Below are positions 1 to 12,645 of a DNA stretch of 64,000 nt, piece by piece. The first letter of the stretch is position 1; each line of letters opens with the position of its first letter. The position numbers and the translations under genes were made by a program. The stretch comes from Marchantia polymorpha subsp. ruderalis (lineage: Eukaryota; Streptophyta; Marchantiopsida; Marchantiales; Marchantiaceae). The notes beneath the pieces were generated by a model that worked only from the letters and a program-made list of their open reading frames with translations, was not told the DNA's origin and made no database searches. The stretch spans positions 3,264,001 to 3,328,000 of the forward strand of contig AP031354.1 in NCBI GenBank assembly GCA_037833965.1, given 5' to 3'.

Positions 1-850
1 TTATTCATCCCTTTTTTTTTCACTATGAATTCCTTAATCGTTACAATTTCATAGTTATACGCGTCAATCTACCAAATTGGAGATTTAAATCACTACCAAA
101 ATTACCGTACACTTTACTAACCTATCTAGGATATTGATCTCAGACCAATTCCGAATTGATTTTTTTCTAGATCTGAAATTGAAACGAATGTTCTCTAACT
201 ATAATTTTCTCAATATCGGCCGTTGAGAATGAATAACTTGTTTTGTATTTTTCAACCTTTTGAACCTTTGGGTCTCATGGACTTGATCTATTTAACATTT
301 ATTCCAAAACCGTATCTTCATACGGAAATGCGGTCTGCGTTACAACACTGTACCTTCCCATACTCGACGTTGTCTTACTAGAGTGGAACTTTAAGTGCAT
401 AATGGATTTGTCTCAATTTATTCGTAGGATATATTTCTCCGTCTAGCAATAAGCATCCGACGGTCACATTCTCATGACTTAGTGCTTTATTCTCGCCCTT
501 TGCCGGCTTAATGTTGAGCTTCTCAGAGTCGGTGTGTGGCATGTTTGTTTGGAGTCACTGGTACCTGGGACATCCCCAAAATACAGTATTCTCCTGCCTT
601 TTCAGCAAAGACTAAATTTGATTCAAGAGATTTCTGATCCGAGCTATGGTATCATACCTCAAAACCATATGAACTGAGTCATATAATATGGGCAGTGAGT
701 ACAATCACGATATACCTTGAAAATAACAATTAAATCAGTTAATGATTATGACTATAATTAACTATCAAAACACAGTTCGTATCACTATAATTAATAGAAT
801 TATTTTTTCAAGGTATATCTTGGATCTGTGATGGCGTTGACATCTTTGTC
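1..850. other. Intergenic, AT-rich, with a small foldback
   Basis: No open frame here looks coding. The only structure seen is an imperfect inverted repeat at about 709-726 and 802-819 (arms beginning GATATACCTTGAAAA), which encloses a roughly 111-bp segment resembling a tiny MITE or foldback. No target-site duplication is obvious. Confidence 0.4.
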
Positions 851-1330
851 AAGCGAGGCGATTAGAGGAGGGTGAGGGATGGGAAGGCCAGCAAAACATG
901 GGCACAGGAACTATCTTCGAGGCAGTTGGGGGCAGGCAGGCACTTCTTACAGAAAGGTTCCTGTGAACTTCTCGCTGCACTCAAGGCTTCCCTCCGTCAG
1001 AAAGGGCCATGGACTTCCTTCGGGAGGAATATCGAAGAGAGTCTCGGCGCAGTGTTTTCTTTTAACCGGCAGATGGCACCGGAATTTGTCCGGTCGCACC
1101 TTCCTCAGACACGAGATTAACACAACCTTGTTGCGTGCCGATTCGCTGCCGCAAGGCCGGTACCTCGACGGACGGTTCTCAGCAGACGTGACCGCACATC
1201 GAAGAACCGGCCGTTCGGCAGTCCGCGACGCACGTTCCTACCCTGACAGCTTTCAAATTATCCGACAGGGCGTGTTGGTGCGTGTAACCGTGACAGGACA
1301 GTCGCAGTTGAGGTCAAGTCTACTCTAATT
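850..1330. other. GC-rich, CpG-rich patch, no recognised gene
   Basis: Base composition rises sharply against the AT-rich flanks and two overlapping open frames run through it. Both translations are low in hydrophobic patterning and match no family I know. It could be a promoter or CpG island, an untranslated first exon or the edge of a degraded element. I do not annotate a protein. Confidence 0.3.
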
Positions 1331-1350
1331 GCCCGTAGACTTGACCTCAA
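1308..1350. repeat. Perfect 16-bp inverted repeat (hairpin)
   Basis: The arms at 1308-1323 and 1335-1350 are exact reverse complements (TTGAGGTCAAGTCTAC) around an 11-nt loop. It lies at the downstream border of the GC-rich patch. It may be a transposon end, a structured RNA or chance; chance is unlikely for 16 perfect pairs this close together. Confidence 0.7.
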
Positions 1351-2671
1351 GGTTAGATCGTTGACCCAGGTTAGAGTATCTGTCATCAGTCCACCTTCTT
1401 ACATTCGATGTTTCACAGAGTTCCTTACCTTGGAGACATAAACTCTTAATATCACTAGATCCCTGTGTAGTGCTTAGAAGCAACAGGCACCTAGTCATGT
1501 AGTACATTACAGTCTCCCCCGTGGTTTCCCAAGCTAGTCCTGTTGTATACTACGAGACAAGTGTGCTACTAAGCTCGTTGAAATCATCGAGTCCACCTCA
1601 GTGAGTCCTTGCGTGGAAGTTCACTGAGACTGGGTTTCCCGTCTTTGCCGACAGGACTCTTCGCTCTTGGTATATGTTGAATAAAGTCACAGGATCGACT
1701 TCAGGGCGTTAGGACTCAATCTTCTAGAAACATTGCCATATCCGTTTTGAATTCTGAGGTGGTTGTCTGAATTCTGATTTTTTAAGTTGAGGAAAAGCTG
1801 TTCATACAAAATAGGAGGGAAACTTGGTTATAGGCAACTGTTTCTCGTCAGATATGGACAAACTTTTGCACAGATTGTGAAGTGTGCCGTTAGGACTGTC
1901 AAAAATTGCTGCAAAATTGTCACTCAAGGGAGTGCCGACCGATGGAATGCTTTTGTTGGAGAGCACATACGACGATGATTAGTTATTCGACGGTAGCTTG
2001 TCCAATCATCTGCAATACAAAAGATCTGGAAAGCTGGATCGTATTGAATTTTGTTGAAATAATAAATAGCTAATTTCTCTAGTTTTACTTCTCAAACATG
2101 GACAGCAAGGACAAATGTCGTATTTGCTCACCAGTTCTCCTGCTTACAATGGGTATTTCTCCAGTTGGCACTTTGTTTTCTTGGTGGGGAACTTCGAGCA
2201 ATTGTCATACAAATCGGAAAAGGACTCAGGTAACAGAATAACGATCGCGAGGAATTCCTATACAATTCTCACCACTTGTGGTGGGTTCATTTAACATCTA
2301 ACACCCGGGAATAGCATAATTGTAGGTGATTCCAATAGAAATGGAACAAACTCAGCCACTTTCTCCTCAGAGAACGTCAGCCAAACCAAGGATTGTATCT
2401 GGGTCGGAAAGATGGGTGTTTCGTAGCTCGTACAGAAGAAGTGCAGTCGCAAGAGTACATATCCAGAAGATAACAGACAGCCCAAACCGACTACAAACCA
2501 TCTACAAATATCTACCAAAATGATAAAGATCTGATCTGGTTTGTGTGTGGGTAAGTAAGAAAGTCGCGAGGGGTAGGCCTCTTCAGAAGGTGGGCTCAGC
2601 TGTGAGAGAGAAAAAAAAAAGCACTTCATCTATTATCTGAAAAATTGCGTGTCCCAAGGTCCTCAAGAATT
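1351..2671. other. Intergenic, 3' flank of the C53 gene
   Basis: No credible coding frame was seen. The part near 2600-2671 should hold the 3' untranslated region of the minus-strand C53 gene. Confidence 0.4.
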
Positions 2672-5600
2672 CTACACATTGCCCAAAGCATTATTGATCT
2701 CTCCTATGATGTTAACCTTCCGATCATTGTACTGTGCAGATAAGCTTTTTTCAACAAGTAGCTTGATTGACTTCGTTCTGTCCACCATTGCTTCCTGTTC
2801 AACATTATAGAGAAATCCGTCTTAGATAATTTCTTGTGAGAAACAGAGCCAAATCTAATCATATGAAGAGCCTGTAAGGTTTTCTGTTGTACTCAGTCCC
2901 CTTTTTATAGGTGTTCACAGCCCACATCCATAATATTCAGATAGAGAGGTGAAGCATCAGGCTTCATACAAGGTTGGACTGCTGTTACCTGCTTCGGCCA
3001 GATCATAGTAAGATTATTGCGGAGCTCAAGTCTTTTGTTACTCAAGTCCTTCATAGTCTGATGAAGCTTTGATTCGTTTTGCTTCTTCTGTATCAATGAA
3101 GCCTCTAGCCTTTCCAAGTATCTAAAACCACAGTAAGGAAAAGTTGAGAAAGAATTGTCAGAAGTTGTGACATAGCAAATGTCTAGCCAAACCGTCAGAT
3201 ATGAAAGAAATATTGAATACCCAAAATTTCATCCTTACCGTACAGAAGTTGAGATTAAGATCAAATCCCGAGTTTTTCGATTTGTAAGCAGGTTTAGAGC
3301 CTGAGCGATGCTTGAAACCATGGCCATTAAGGATTCAGAGCCATGCTGTGGGATCCAGGTGGGTGCGACAGCTTGCACTTGATTTTGTAAAGCCGCTGTG
3401 TCGTCACTCTCCATTTCCTCCAGCCTTTGCTTCAAAAACGTTTTGAGCTGTTACAAGAAGGAGATAAACTAGACATCAGAACCTATCCAGTGAAAGCTCG
3501 TGAACTAACGGGAAAGTTTGCAACATGTTTCAGAACACTTAATACAAAAACTTGACTCTAAAATAGGCAATCGTCGTTGAAATTCTATCAATTAGAGATT
3601 TACCTCAAAAAGATCATCAAGCAACCTGTTTCTATAGTCTGTCTCAACGAGGCTCAGTGTTTGTCTGACTTCTTCTCCAGCTACGCTATCAAGATCTGAC
3701 TTGCCATTGCTTAAAGGATGGTCTTCGGTTGGCAAAACATCTGTAGTTGAAACCAAACCATAATCTTCGACATCAATGTCCCAGTTTATCTCTGTACCAG
3801 CGCCATCCGGCACTTCTATATCCCAGCTGATTTCAGGAACTGCTTGCATATCCTCCACAACGGCTCCTGGAACGAATGGTTCAGAACCCGCTACTTCCCC
3901 TTCGTTACCTCCGTTGTCCAGATCTGGCTCCACAGCACCGATGTCCCAGTCTATGTCAAGTGGGATCTCTGCTTCAGTGCTCCCTGCCATATCTATTCCC
4001 CAGTCAATCTCTGTAGTCGACAAATCGGCTTGAGCCACTGTCTCTAGTTTGTCTTTTTCATTGGTCTGGTGAGAAGTTCTGGGGCTGAGGTGTACAGCAG
4101 CGTGGACATCTGGAGGATTGTCACGAAGCTCTTTTAATGTTGGAACTACAATTGTGCTCTCATCCTGTAAAATGAGCAGAACCAGCGTGGGATGTCAATA
4201 TAATGCTATCATCTTCCCTACAGAGATCCCTACCACCTGATCCACTCTGACCTCCACACTAAATTCTAACCTAGTGTAGATTTTGAACGTGCACTCTGTA
4301 CAAATAACAGACTGAAAAGATGAAATTTTGGACTAGAAAAGGACGATGTCAACTCACATTTTCTCCTGCGTGTGCATATTTGGTGAAAGCTTGGTAGTAG
4401 TCAATAGCGCTACCCACCATACCATCGCAAAGAGCCTCGATGACATTCGCAAAAATGTTTGGAAGTGTCTTTCCCAAAGCTAAAAGTTCTGCCCTGATGT
4501 TGGTACCCTGCCACCAGATAGTTTCCAAGAGTATAGTAAGAATCTACATATGGCTTCTTAAGCAGCAAACGAAAGTAAAATTTGGTGAAAAACAGAGCTC
4601 ATGTAATGAGTAGCGACACTGACAGCATAATAAGCGTTCGGCCCAGAAAATTACTTGAACCCCCAATTCCTGGCATGCTTGTTGATACTTGATTGCAGAC
4701 TGAGCAGCACTTCGTTTGACTTCAGCTTCCTTACGCTCTGAATCAGTCACTAGCTGTTGTAACTTGACAACCTGCCTCTTTAAATCTGGACTGCAGGTAA
4801 ATGGAAACAAAGGACAAAATACAGTAAACATGAACAAGCGATCCGAACAGAGGAATCAGATTAAATGCAAATTTTGTCAAAGGCCCAAGCAGTAAGAGTT
4901 CAAAGTTGCAAAGTTGCTTCAAGGCATATGAAACTTACATGTCATAGTTTGTATTTTGAACCAAGATTTGTGCGGCCTCGCCTAGATAGAGTAGATCTTT
5001 CTCATAGGCTGACACTATGGCGTCCCACTCGCCCTGTCAGGGCCAGACTTCCAAACCATTTCAATCTCCAGCATTCAAAAATGGACATACCATGGGTAAA
5101 GGTAAAATTCAAACTCAGAAGTATACTGGAGCTGACTATTACCGCTGCTCCGGTAGCCCTTCCGAGGAAATTACGGGAATCAGGGGATGAAGCGAGGAGT
5201 ACATCTCTGATACGCTTGGCTTCCAGATATCCAACACCTGAAAGACAGCAGAAGTTGAGTTTGCTTCACTACCGTTGTTGTCATTTATCTTTTTCCCACT
5301 GATTGCGGTTCACGGAATTTTGAGCAACCGAATTTGAATTTCAGAATAAAAACTAATGAAGGCAACCTCACCGTCTGCCTCGAGAGTGAGAAACCAGGGA
5401 TCCACGCTGCGTGGCAAAGTGGAGAATGCCGTTCTGACCTTCGCCTGAACGCTTGCCAATTTCTTTCGCCAATCTGCTGGGATCTTCCTGCGGTCCACCA
5501 ACCAATCTAGTGGAAATTATGTAATCAGAATCCACACCTTCAGCATGATTGCAATGACGTCCGAACAATCCCCAGTGCAGATGAAGATTTCTCGCACAGA

Positions 5601-5904
5601 AAAATGGGAAAAAGTTGAAGAAGGGCATCACACTCCACGATAAGAAACAGAGAAAATTAACCGGGAGATAAATAAAATAGACGGAAAAAATGAAAAAAAA
5701 CGCCAACGACATTCTCGCAAGAAATCCTTGCACAAATCTGTCGCTTTCACTGCAGTAAGAACTATCGATGTCAAGATGCCCATACATATCTTGACAAAAC
5801 TCAACCCTGAAATTCTTCAAAAGGTTTCTATGCTTACCAGCAAGCTTTGAATAGGTGATATCAATCGGAAGAGACAGAGCTGGATCTACGCCCTGCTCCT
5901 GCAT
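2672..5904 (-). CDS. C53: C53 / CDK5RAP3 (LZAP) UFMylation-linked ER-phagy receptor
   Basis: Ten exons (5838-5904, 5372-5506, 5143-5237, 4939-5033, 4655-4790, 4358-4507, 3604-4164, 3239-3447, 2989-3121, 2672-2794) joined by GT-AG introns keep one frame and give 567 aa, close to plant C53 (about 550). The N-terminus [19 protein letters not shown] and the C-terminal [10 protein letters not shown] block are family signatures. Exon 7 encodes an acidic disordered region with four tryptophan motifs: IDWGI near residue 279, IDWDI near 297, ISWDI near 338 and INWDI near 352. In characterised C53 proteins such motifs are shuffled ATG8-interacting motifs that also bind UFM1; the protein works with UFL1 and DDRGK1 at the ER when ribosomes stall. 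Helical segments flank the disordered region. The start at 5904 is the ATG giving the family N-terminus. If exon 9 ran on past its donor the protein would end early without the conserved tail, so I place a tenth exon. Confidence 0.93.
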
Positions 5905-7560
5905 CGTGCTGGGCCGGAAGGTCTACGAAAGGAGTGTGAAGATTGGCAGCAGCCCTCTGTTCAGATCTGATGCATTTTTCTCGATGAAAACTCGAATGGA
6001 ATTTGGCTACTCTGTTAACTCACATCAGGTGTTCACATTGACTAACCCCGTCGACGGCCGTGCGAGTCCGTCGGACCTTGACGGGAAGACCGTAGACATC
6101 AAGTATGAACCGTGAAAGGTTTGCTTCGAGCCTTCGACGTGCCCCGTGCTGCCTGTAGGAACTTGGACCACATAAAAATAATTCTCCATTTATTACAGCG
6201 TTACAAGTTCCCACGCAAATTATACTCAAAATTAATTTATGTTCTCTGACCAATGCATTCACTTCCCTTATAACGGTGGTAAAGGAGCCAAATCGATATC
6301 ACATTGTGTGGCAGTATCATATTTTTGTCAACCCAGGATGATCGATTCTTTAACCGTGAGTTCATCTCCTAGTTTGATTTTGACTAAAGGCTAGACCCTT
6401 TCTCTCGAAACAGACTCCCTTTTTCAAATGATCTACAAAATACACTTAACACCAAACATTCACTGACATTCATATTCAAATCGGAAATCAACATGGTAAT
6501 TGCTAAGCGTGAGATCTGTGAAGGAACATAAACTAGATATTTTAGTTATAAACTGTATATTCTAATTCCGAATATTTTATTTTTTTGTCCGTCTTGGTTC
6601 ATGTGAGAGTTCCTCATACTTGTTGAGCACTTCAGGTAGTTAGAATACTACCACATGCTACTCTGAATTAATAAGCATACATGCAGTCCGCTCGTATTGC
6701 TTTTCTTTCTTACCTCTATGTAAGTTCATTTCTTTTACTTTATTTGACCTAGTATAAGTAGTTCAACTGAATATGATTCTTGTACAATGACCGCTTACAT
6801 ATTTCGCCCCGTACTGCTTATCACTGCAAGAAAATATCTTCACGCAAGAATTAACAAACCACCTATAACCCAGTACATGAAGGATTATAATGAAATATTT
6901 CATCTATGATTTTTTTCATATAATGATTAATGTTAACCTTACTTTTATTCTGTTAATTTGGAAGACAGAACATTGTAAACAGGGCATGCTCGGGCTTGGC
7001 TAACAGTAGTCTTGGCGAGAATCCATCTTTGCATAACACCGTGCAGACTACCCTATCAAAGTTTCGTCACGAACAATATTCTACTCGAAAACTTCGAGTA
7101 GAAGTAACCCCAACTCGAACACTAACCCATTTTCATGTTCTTCACTCACGCTTCAATCCGATATAATCTACATATTTTTAAAGATACAAACGCATTTTTA
7201 TAAATTTTTATTTAAATGATATTTCTCAACTTTTTACTTCCGTATATATGTTTTTTGGTCTTTCCCAAGGCTCATTACTATGGAATTTGATTTAAGGTCA
7301 AAACATTGATCTAGTTACTTTTTGCATTTGAGTTCCAAGAGTTTCAAACAATTAGCATCAAAACATAGCTTTAATTTTTGGAAATATAACATAACCGCTT
7401 TATTCATGTGTATTTTCTATTTGAACGCCCTATAACATGAACCTTTTTGTTTCAATAGGAAGTTGTATGTTAACGCACTACCTATTTAAACACCCTTTCA
7501 TAAAGTAAGCACGCTGTCGTAGTTTTGGGATTTTGGGTTTTCGCATCAAATTTATTTCTA
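5905..7560. other. Intergenic, upstream of C53
   Basis: The first few hundred bases should contain the C53 promoter and 5' leader; they include a short GC-rich segment at about 6040-6090. The rest is AT-rich with no coding frame that I can support. Confidence 0.4.
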
Positions 7561-7574
7561 TGTGAGACCTAGAA

Positions 7575-7985
7575 GACGACGTTGAAGAGAGACTCATACG
7601 ACGGAGTCAAGAAGTTCAAAGTGATAGAGTGGATTCGCGACAATGGAGGTGGTGTTACTACTCGCGCAGCGAAGAATTTCAAGTTTTCATCAGGCATAGT
7701 GCAGACTTGCTGGATCATTCTCTGTGTTATTATTGATGCTTCAAAGAAATTCAAATATTTTTCAGGTAGAGAAAGGACTTGCTGGACCAACGCGGTGGTA
7801 TTATTGATGCTTCACTAGTGATCTGACCAGGAAATGTTTTAGTGGCGGTGGTCACAAAGGAATCTTCACTCAATTTGATGACAAAATCACTCATATGCTT
7901 ATGAATCAGAGATTTGCAAAAGAACCGAATAATGCGAGGGACAGTCCACCACTCTGGATCTCTAAACAAAATCAAGTAGTGGAGA
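7575..7985 (+). pseudogene. Relic of a Tigger/pogo-like (CENP-B-type HTH) DNA transposase
   Basis: Translation on the plus strand from about 7582 contains SY-x3-FKVIEWIRDNG followed by TTRAAKNFKFSSGIVQTCW. This follows the N-terminal helix-turn-helix pattern of Tigger/pogo/jerky proteins (SY..FKLKVI......G.RAA..F.V....V..W). Further on, GGGHKGIFTQFDDKI and an MNQR run resemble the start of the second CENP-B-type DNA-binding segment. The stretch is broken by stops and by an internal tandem duplication of about 76 bp (roughly 7664-7739 and 7740-7815), and no DDE catalytic part follows. It is a fragment, not a working gene. The family assignment rests on pattern matching by eye. Confidence 0.45.
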
Positions 7986-8004
7986 AATTTGAAATTCAGT
8001 AACA

Positions 8005-9085
8005 TGAGATTGATGACATAGTTTTTCTAGATGGAAAAATGAAAACGTCCCATTTAATACAACTCATTTTTTATTGAAACATTGTATTTTGACATGACTT
8101 TGTAATTAGCGGGTACTTAATTATAAATTTTTAGTCATGTATAATAAATATTTATTTTGATGTTAAAAATTTTTTATTGAAATTTTAACATTACAGAAAA
8201 ATATATTTACATTAATATAACTTATGAATAGTATAATAGAATATATTATCTAATAATAATTGAAAAAATAATAATATAATGATTCAAAAATTATATACAT
8301 CATCTTTATATAGATAATGACATTAACACATGATTTAATAAATTTATCATGTTGATGATTTTATTGATGTATTTGTACATCTTAATATAATCCAAAATTT
8401 AATTGCATCATATTTAAAATCATCAAATTTCAAATTTCAAATAGATATTTTTCAAATACTGAATTTATCAATTTTACTAAATTATTGTCATAATTGCTTG
8501 AAAAATAAATGTGAATAGAACTTGTATCTAAGATTTTGTATGATGAAACTACTGACATCATCTTTTTGAAATATGATATTATCATGAATCATATAAAACA
8601 TATCAACATCAGAAAAATTTGAAAGCTTTAAACTCTAATTTCAATATATTTCAACCTCTTTGACAATAAATATAAATATATACCTAAATGTCTAATTTTT
8701 TTCACAAAATTATTCAAAATATAAAATTAATCTAAAATATAATTTTCGTAACAATATTTTACATCAACTAAGATATTAAGTAAATTCTAACAATATGTTG
8801 ATGAAAAAAATTCCTCATTAGGACTTTTTATATTTATTTTTATAATTTAAAAATAATAGTTATTTTTAAAAAATACCAATTCTATTAATGTATTATATAT
8901 TAATTGAGCACTCCAAAATAGATTCTTGTTCTATATTGAATTTTTATGAATCGTATTGTACTAAACCATACTATGTTATTTTTGAATCGTTTCTAATTTT
9001 CATTATCATTTAAATATCAATAGTAATTTTATTGTTATTTTTATTTTATTTTACTTATGTATAACACAGTCAAATCTCAATAGTA
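8005..9085. other. Strongly AT-rich, gene-free tract
   Basis: By eye about four fifths A+T, with runs of A and T and no open frame of interest. No repeat unit was recognised. Confidence 0.5.
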
Positions 9086-10600
9086 GTTTTCTGTGTGATA
9101 TACAGGCGCCGGCTGTATGGACACGTGCAGACCCCTGAGTTCTTTAAACCCCTAAGTGTTGCGTCGAAAGGTTTCTGGGGTATATATATGCGAGATCCGA
9201 GATGGTCTGTCACGACTATACTTGAACAGGATCTGTTCTATAGTACGTACATCTTGATCTGTGATCACTATCATAGACAAGTCCCTTACCCCGGACGATG
9301 AGCAGAGGCTTGGCTGCCAGTGCGCGAATACTGTGAGCTCTGCTAGGCGAAAGTCTGCGCAGAGCTCTGCTTGATGACCGTCCTGCCGCGCTCATTCCGC
9401 CGGCGGTGAAGGCAGTCAAGCGTTCTGACGGGTATCCCTTTTCCACATCGCCATTTTATTCGCGATAGGCCTTTGAGAATTCGTTACGGAGTTTGCTGTG
9501 GCGGAATCTGTCCACTTCTGTATTTGTCCAAATTATAACCGGAATGCAGCTGATCTGTAAATTGATCCTATCGAGCTGAATTGACACAACTTACTTTTCC
9601 AACCCGATGTGTTTGATGGAAGCTGCAATAGAACCCATGTTTAAATTGCTTACCAATCAACAGTATCGGATCTCTCTAGAATTTTCCCAAACGCATTCTC
9701 AATTTGTGCTGGATTATGCACGTTCAAATTTTTTTGCAAGCAAAAAAAACGCATCAAGTAACTCATTACAGAAGAGTTTCCGTCTCCTAGATCCTCTGCA
9801 ATTGTGCAAGACCAGTCCGTTGCTGAATCCTGGAAATTGAAGAATTGAAAATTGAAGAATTGAAAATCGGTCACCACGGAGTTTCGAAAACTAGTCGATC
9901 GAGTCCCGAGTTCATCACAATCCGAAACGTTGGTATACCTTATCGGAAAGTGCTCAACTTCTTACCAATATCACGTCGAAGCGATGTAGCCTACGATGCA
10001 GGTAGATACCAAACAGAACCTGACGAAGATCGCCTAACTTCAGGGATAGGAAAGGTCTTCCCACGATGTTCTGAATGTTGCTATCAGACAATCAGAAGTA
10101 GCCTTCGATTGCGCCTTCACCAACAATTCAGAGAGCAGTCAATGAGATTATGGTTCATTTCATTCAGATCTTTGGATTCATCCAGTCGCACCTTTTGATA
10201 CATTGTACTTTAGCACAAAAGGCGTTGATCCTCGTCATGGAACTGCACGAATTGGTGGAAAGCAGAAATTCCAGCAGATCGTCGTTCACATCCAATTCGG
10301 AAAATGGTCTTTTCTCGAGTCACAACATGAATGTACGATCAGATAACAATGCTTCTGAAGTATCCTTATCCTCTGGGACCTGGCTACTCGACACCTTGCA
10401 CTCTTTTGAGCTCGCTTTTGAGACGACACTGCTCAACGATATTGCCCAACGATATCACCGCCGTGACTGCGAGGCTGACAGAGTCACAAGCCGCACGCTT
10501 GGCTCATCCAAACAAAGAAGGATATCTCCATGAATTCTGCAACAGCGGGGAGAACAAAAATCATCTTGCCCAGTGACACGTGCCGCCATTCTTTCGCTTC
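9086..10600. other. Unresolved region, possible exon fragments
   Basis: Composition returns to gene-like values. A plus-strand frame at about 10162-10335 reads coherently (WIHPVAPFDTLYFSTKGVDP, then a GGKQKFQQIVVHIQFGKW segment) and looks like protein, but I do not recognise the family and cannot join it to other exons. A short tandem of TTGAAGAATTGAAAA lies near 9838-9868. Degraded gene, unrecognised transposon piece and chance all remain possible. Confidence 0.25.
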
Positions 10601-12645
10601 GAAATCGGAGCTCATGACGTAAAAGTGTCACCGTTCGGAACGACGGAAGAAGGTCCGTCGCCCTTGCTCACAACCAGGATCACCATGTCCGCAAAGGACT
10701 TCATGACAAGAAACTAATTCCGGTCTGTAAGCAGATCCGGAATCTAGAGTACAAGGGAATAATGAAACCCGAGGTTCAAGAGGGCAGCAATATCATTGTG
10801 AAGTCACTCGAGGATTTATGAACCAAATCGTTTCAGAATGTGGGAATTGGGGAACGCAAATCCGAGACCTCTCTCGGTGGAGGTCCTGGGCACGTGGACC
10901 GGTGCACCGAACGAGAGAAACCCCGATCCCGTGACCCGTGATTCTCCTGCAGCCGCCTCCCTTTCTCCCTCGAGCCAGGTGACATAAACCTGCCAACCTC
11001 AGTGCCTACGAGGTCCGATTGAGCGATGGATATAAAGCAGAATCAGAGCTTCGTCGGCCGATAGGAAGGACGACGAAGGCCATCGGTTCGCCGCATGCAG
11101 AAGAATAGAACATGCACCCGTCGATGGACGTATTATGCTGTCGACCAGCAGAAACAAGATGGAGCTCCATCGATCGAGCTGATCGAAGCCTTTTTTCATC
11201 GAGAGCGTACAAAAGTCCACGGACTCCATAGCTCACAGGCCCTCCTCCAGTGCAGACTCAGTCTAGCAGCCCAGGTGGCCGAGCTGGCAGCATGCTGGGC
11301 ACCAGGGACTGGGATGCGGCGACACGCTGGTGTGGGGCGTCAGTCCGATGCCGCAAATCCGCTCCTCGGGTTCACCCGCTCCCGACACATCGGCCTGCGT
11401 CTGCCGAAGCGGGAGCAGCCTCAGCCAAGCCAAGCTGACGAACGACCGCCCTCGTTGTGACACGTCAGAGGCAGAGTGGCGCCGGAGTGAGCTGGCGGGC
11501 TTTCCGGTGCGGGTGGCACCCGGGGAGGCCTTTCTTTCTTCAACTGCTCCCCGACTGCCCGCTCCGGAGCCCGTACGAGAAATCTCGCATGGCGACGAAC
11601 GAGCGACCGACGAGCGACGGACGAGCGACGCTCTCCGCTGTCGTCGCGACTTTTCCGCGGGCCTTGCGCCGTCTCGTCGACGGCCCCGCGTCCCCTGCGC
11701 CGTCTCTCCCCGCGGCGGCCGGGGGCTGTCGGCGCTATCGAGCGCATATCGACGAGGAGCTCTTGAGCTTTAGAGCTGCGGACTCGTCGAGAGCCAGAAG
11801 AAGATCGGTGCGCTGGATGGATGCATGGGCGTCGGGGCGGAATGTGTCAGAGTCAGCGGACTCGACTCGATTCGGTCGGCGATTCACAAATTTGGCTTTT
11901 CAGCCGTAGCATTGCAGCAATTTTGTCATGCGATGCGAATCGACGCGAAGGCGGGAGAAAAGCATTCGGCTTGTTGAAGATGCGAACTGGGGGCGATTCC
12001 TGTGAGCGCCGTCGATTGTCAGACAGGTCCTCGACGGAATATTTGCTCCGTCGTCTGGCATGTGAGTGAGTGAGTGAGCTCAGATGAGTCACACAGTCGT
12101 CATCCTTTTCGTTCAGCTTCATTCCAGTCCATTTTGCCTTCTTACTGGCGCTTGAATTCCAGCGAAGTCAGTTCTGTGAGATCTCTTTTAGGACAGACAC
12201 AATTTAAGGCAGCTCAGCATTTGGTGGCATGTATCTCATCCCGCCGTCAGTCCATGGTCGTCATCGTACAAAGACTCCATTCACTCTTCCACCGCTGAAG
12301 TTTCCCAGCTCGTCGAAGCAGCTGGCCGTGTCTTTGCCCGCACGATTCTTCGCACTCACTGAAATTGTTCGCTGTTTTACCGACAGGAATGCTCAGGGAG
12401 ATGGTCACTAATCACTGGAAAGGAAACAAGTTCTGCCCATAGTTTGCTCGTGGAAATAGAGGCTCTGAAGTCACTTATTCACCCACCAGCTGCAGGTGGC
12501 CCGACTCTGAAGAGCATCGAATCATCTGAAAAGGAGATTTATTACAGAACCTCCCGACTGCGGCTATACCAACATCAGCTAATTCTTGTAGAATTGGAAT
12601 CCAATCCGTCTCGCTTCTACACCTCCTGCGGGTGAAGAAGGCAAG
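10600..12645. promoter_or_regulatory. GC-rich island upstream of the ThrE-like gene
   Basis: Composition becomes CpG-rich, most strongly at about 11240-11800, with degenerate tandem GACGAGC-type units near 11600-11640 and a GTGA microsatellite near 12062-12078. Open frames on both strands are arginine- and serine-rich artefacts of composition. The position suggests promoter and 5' untranslated sequence of the gene starting at 12646. An untranslated first exon cannot be excluded. Confidence 0.4.

Noticed and set aside
879-1328. 149-residue open frame in the GC-rich patch
   Set aside because: Composition-driven; overlaps another frame of similar length and has no recognisable motif.
2905-3117. 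Reading the C53 exon through to the stop at 2905 as the true C-terminus
   Set aside because: It crosses a good donor (CAG|GTAACAG) and loses the conserved C-terminal block found in the separate exon at 2672-2794.
11421-11747. Arginine-rich antisense frame upstream of the ThrE-like gene
   Set aside because: It sits in a CpG island with GACGAGC repeats, where stop codons are rare on both strands.
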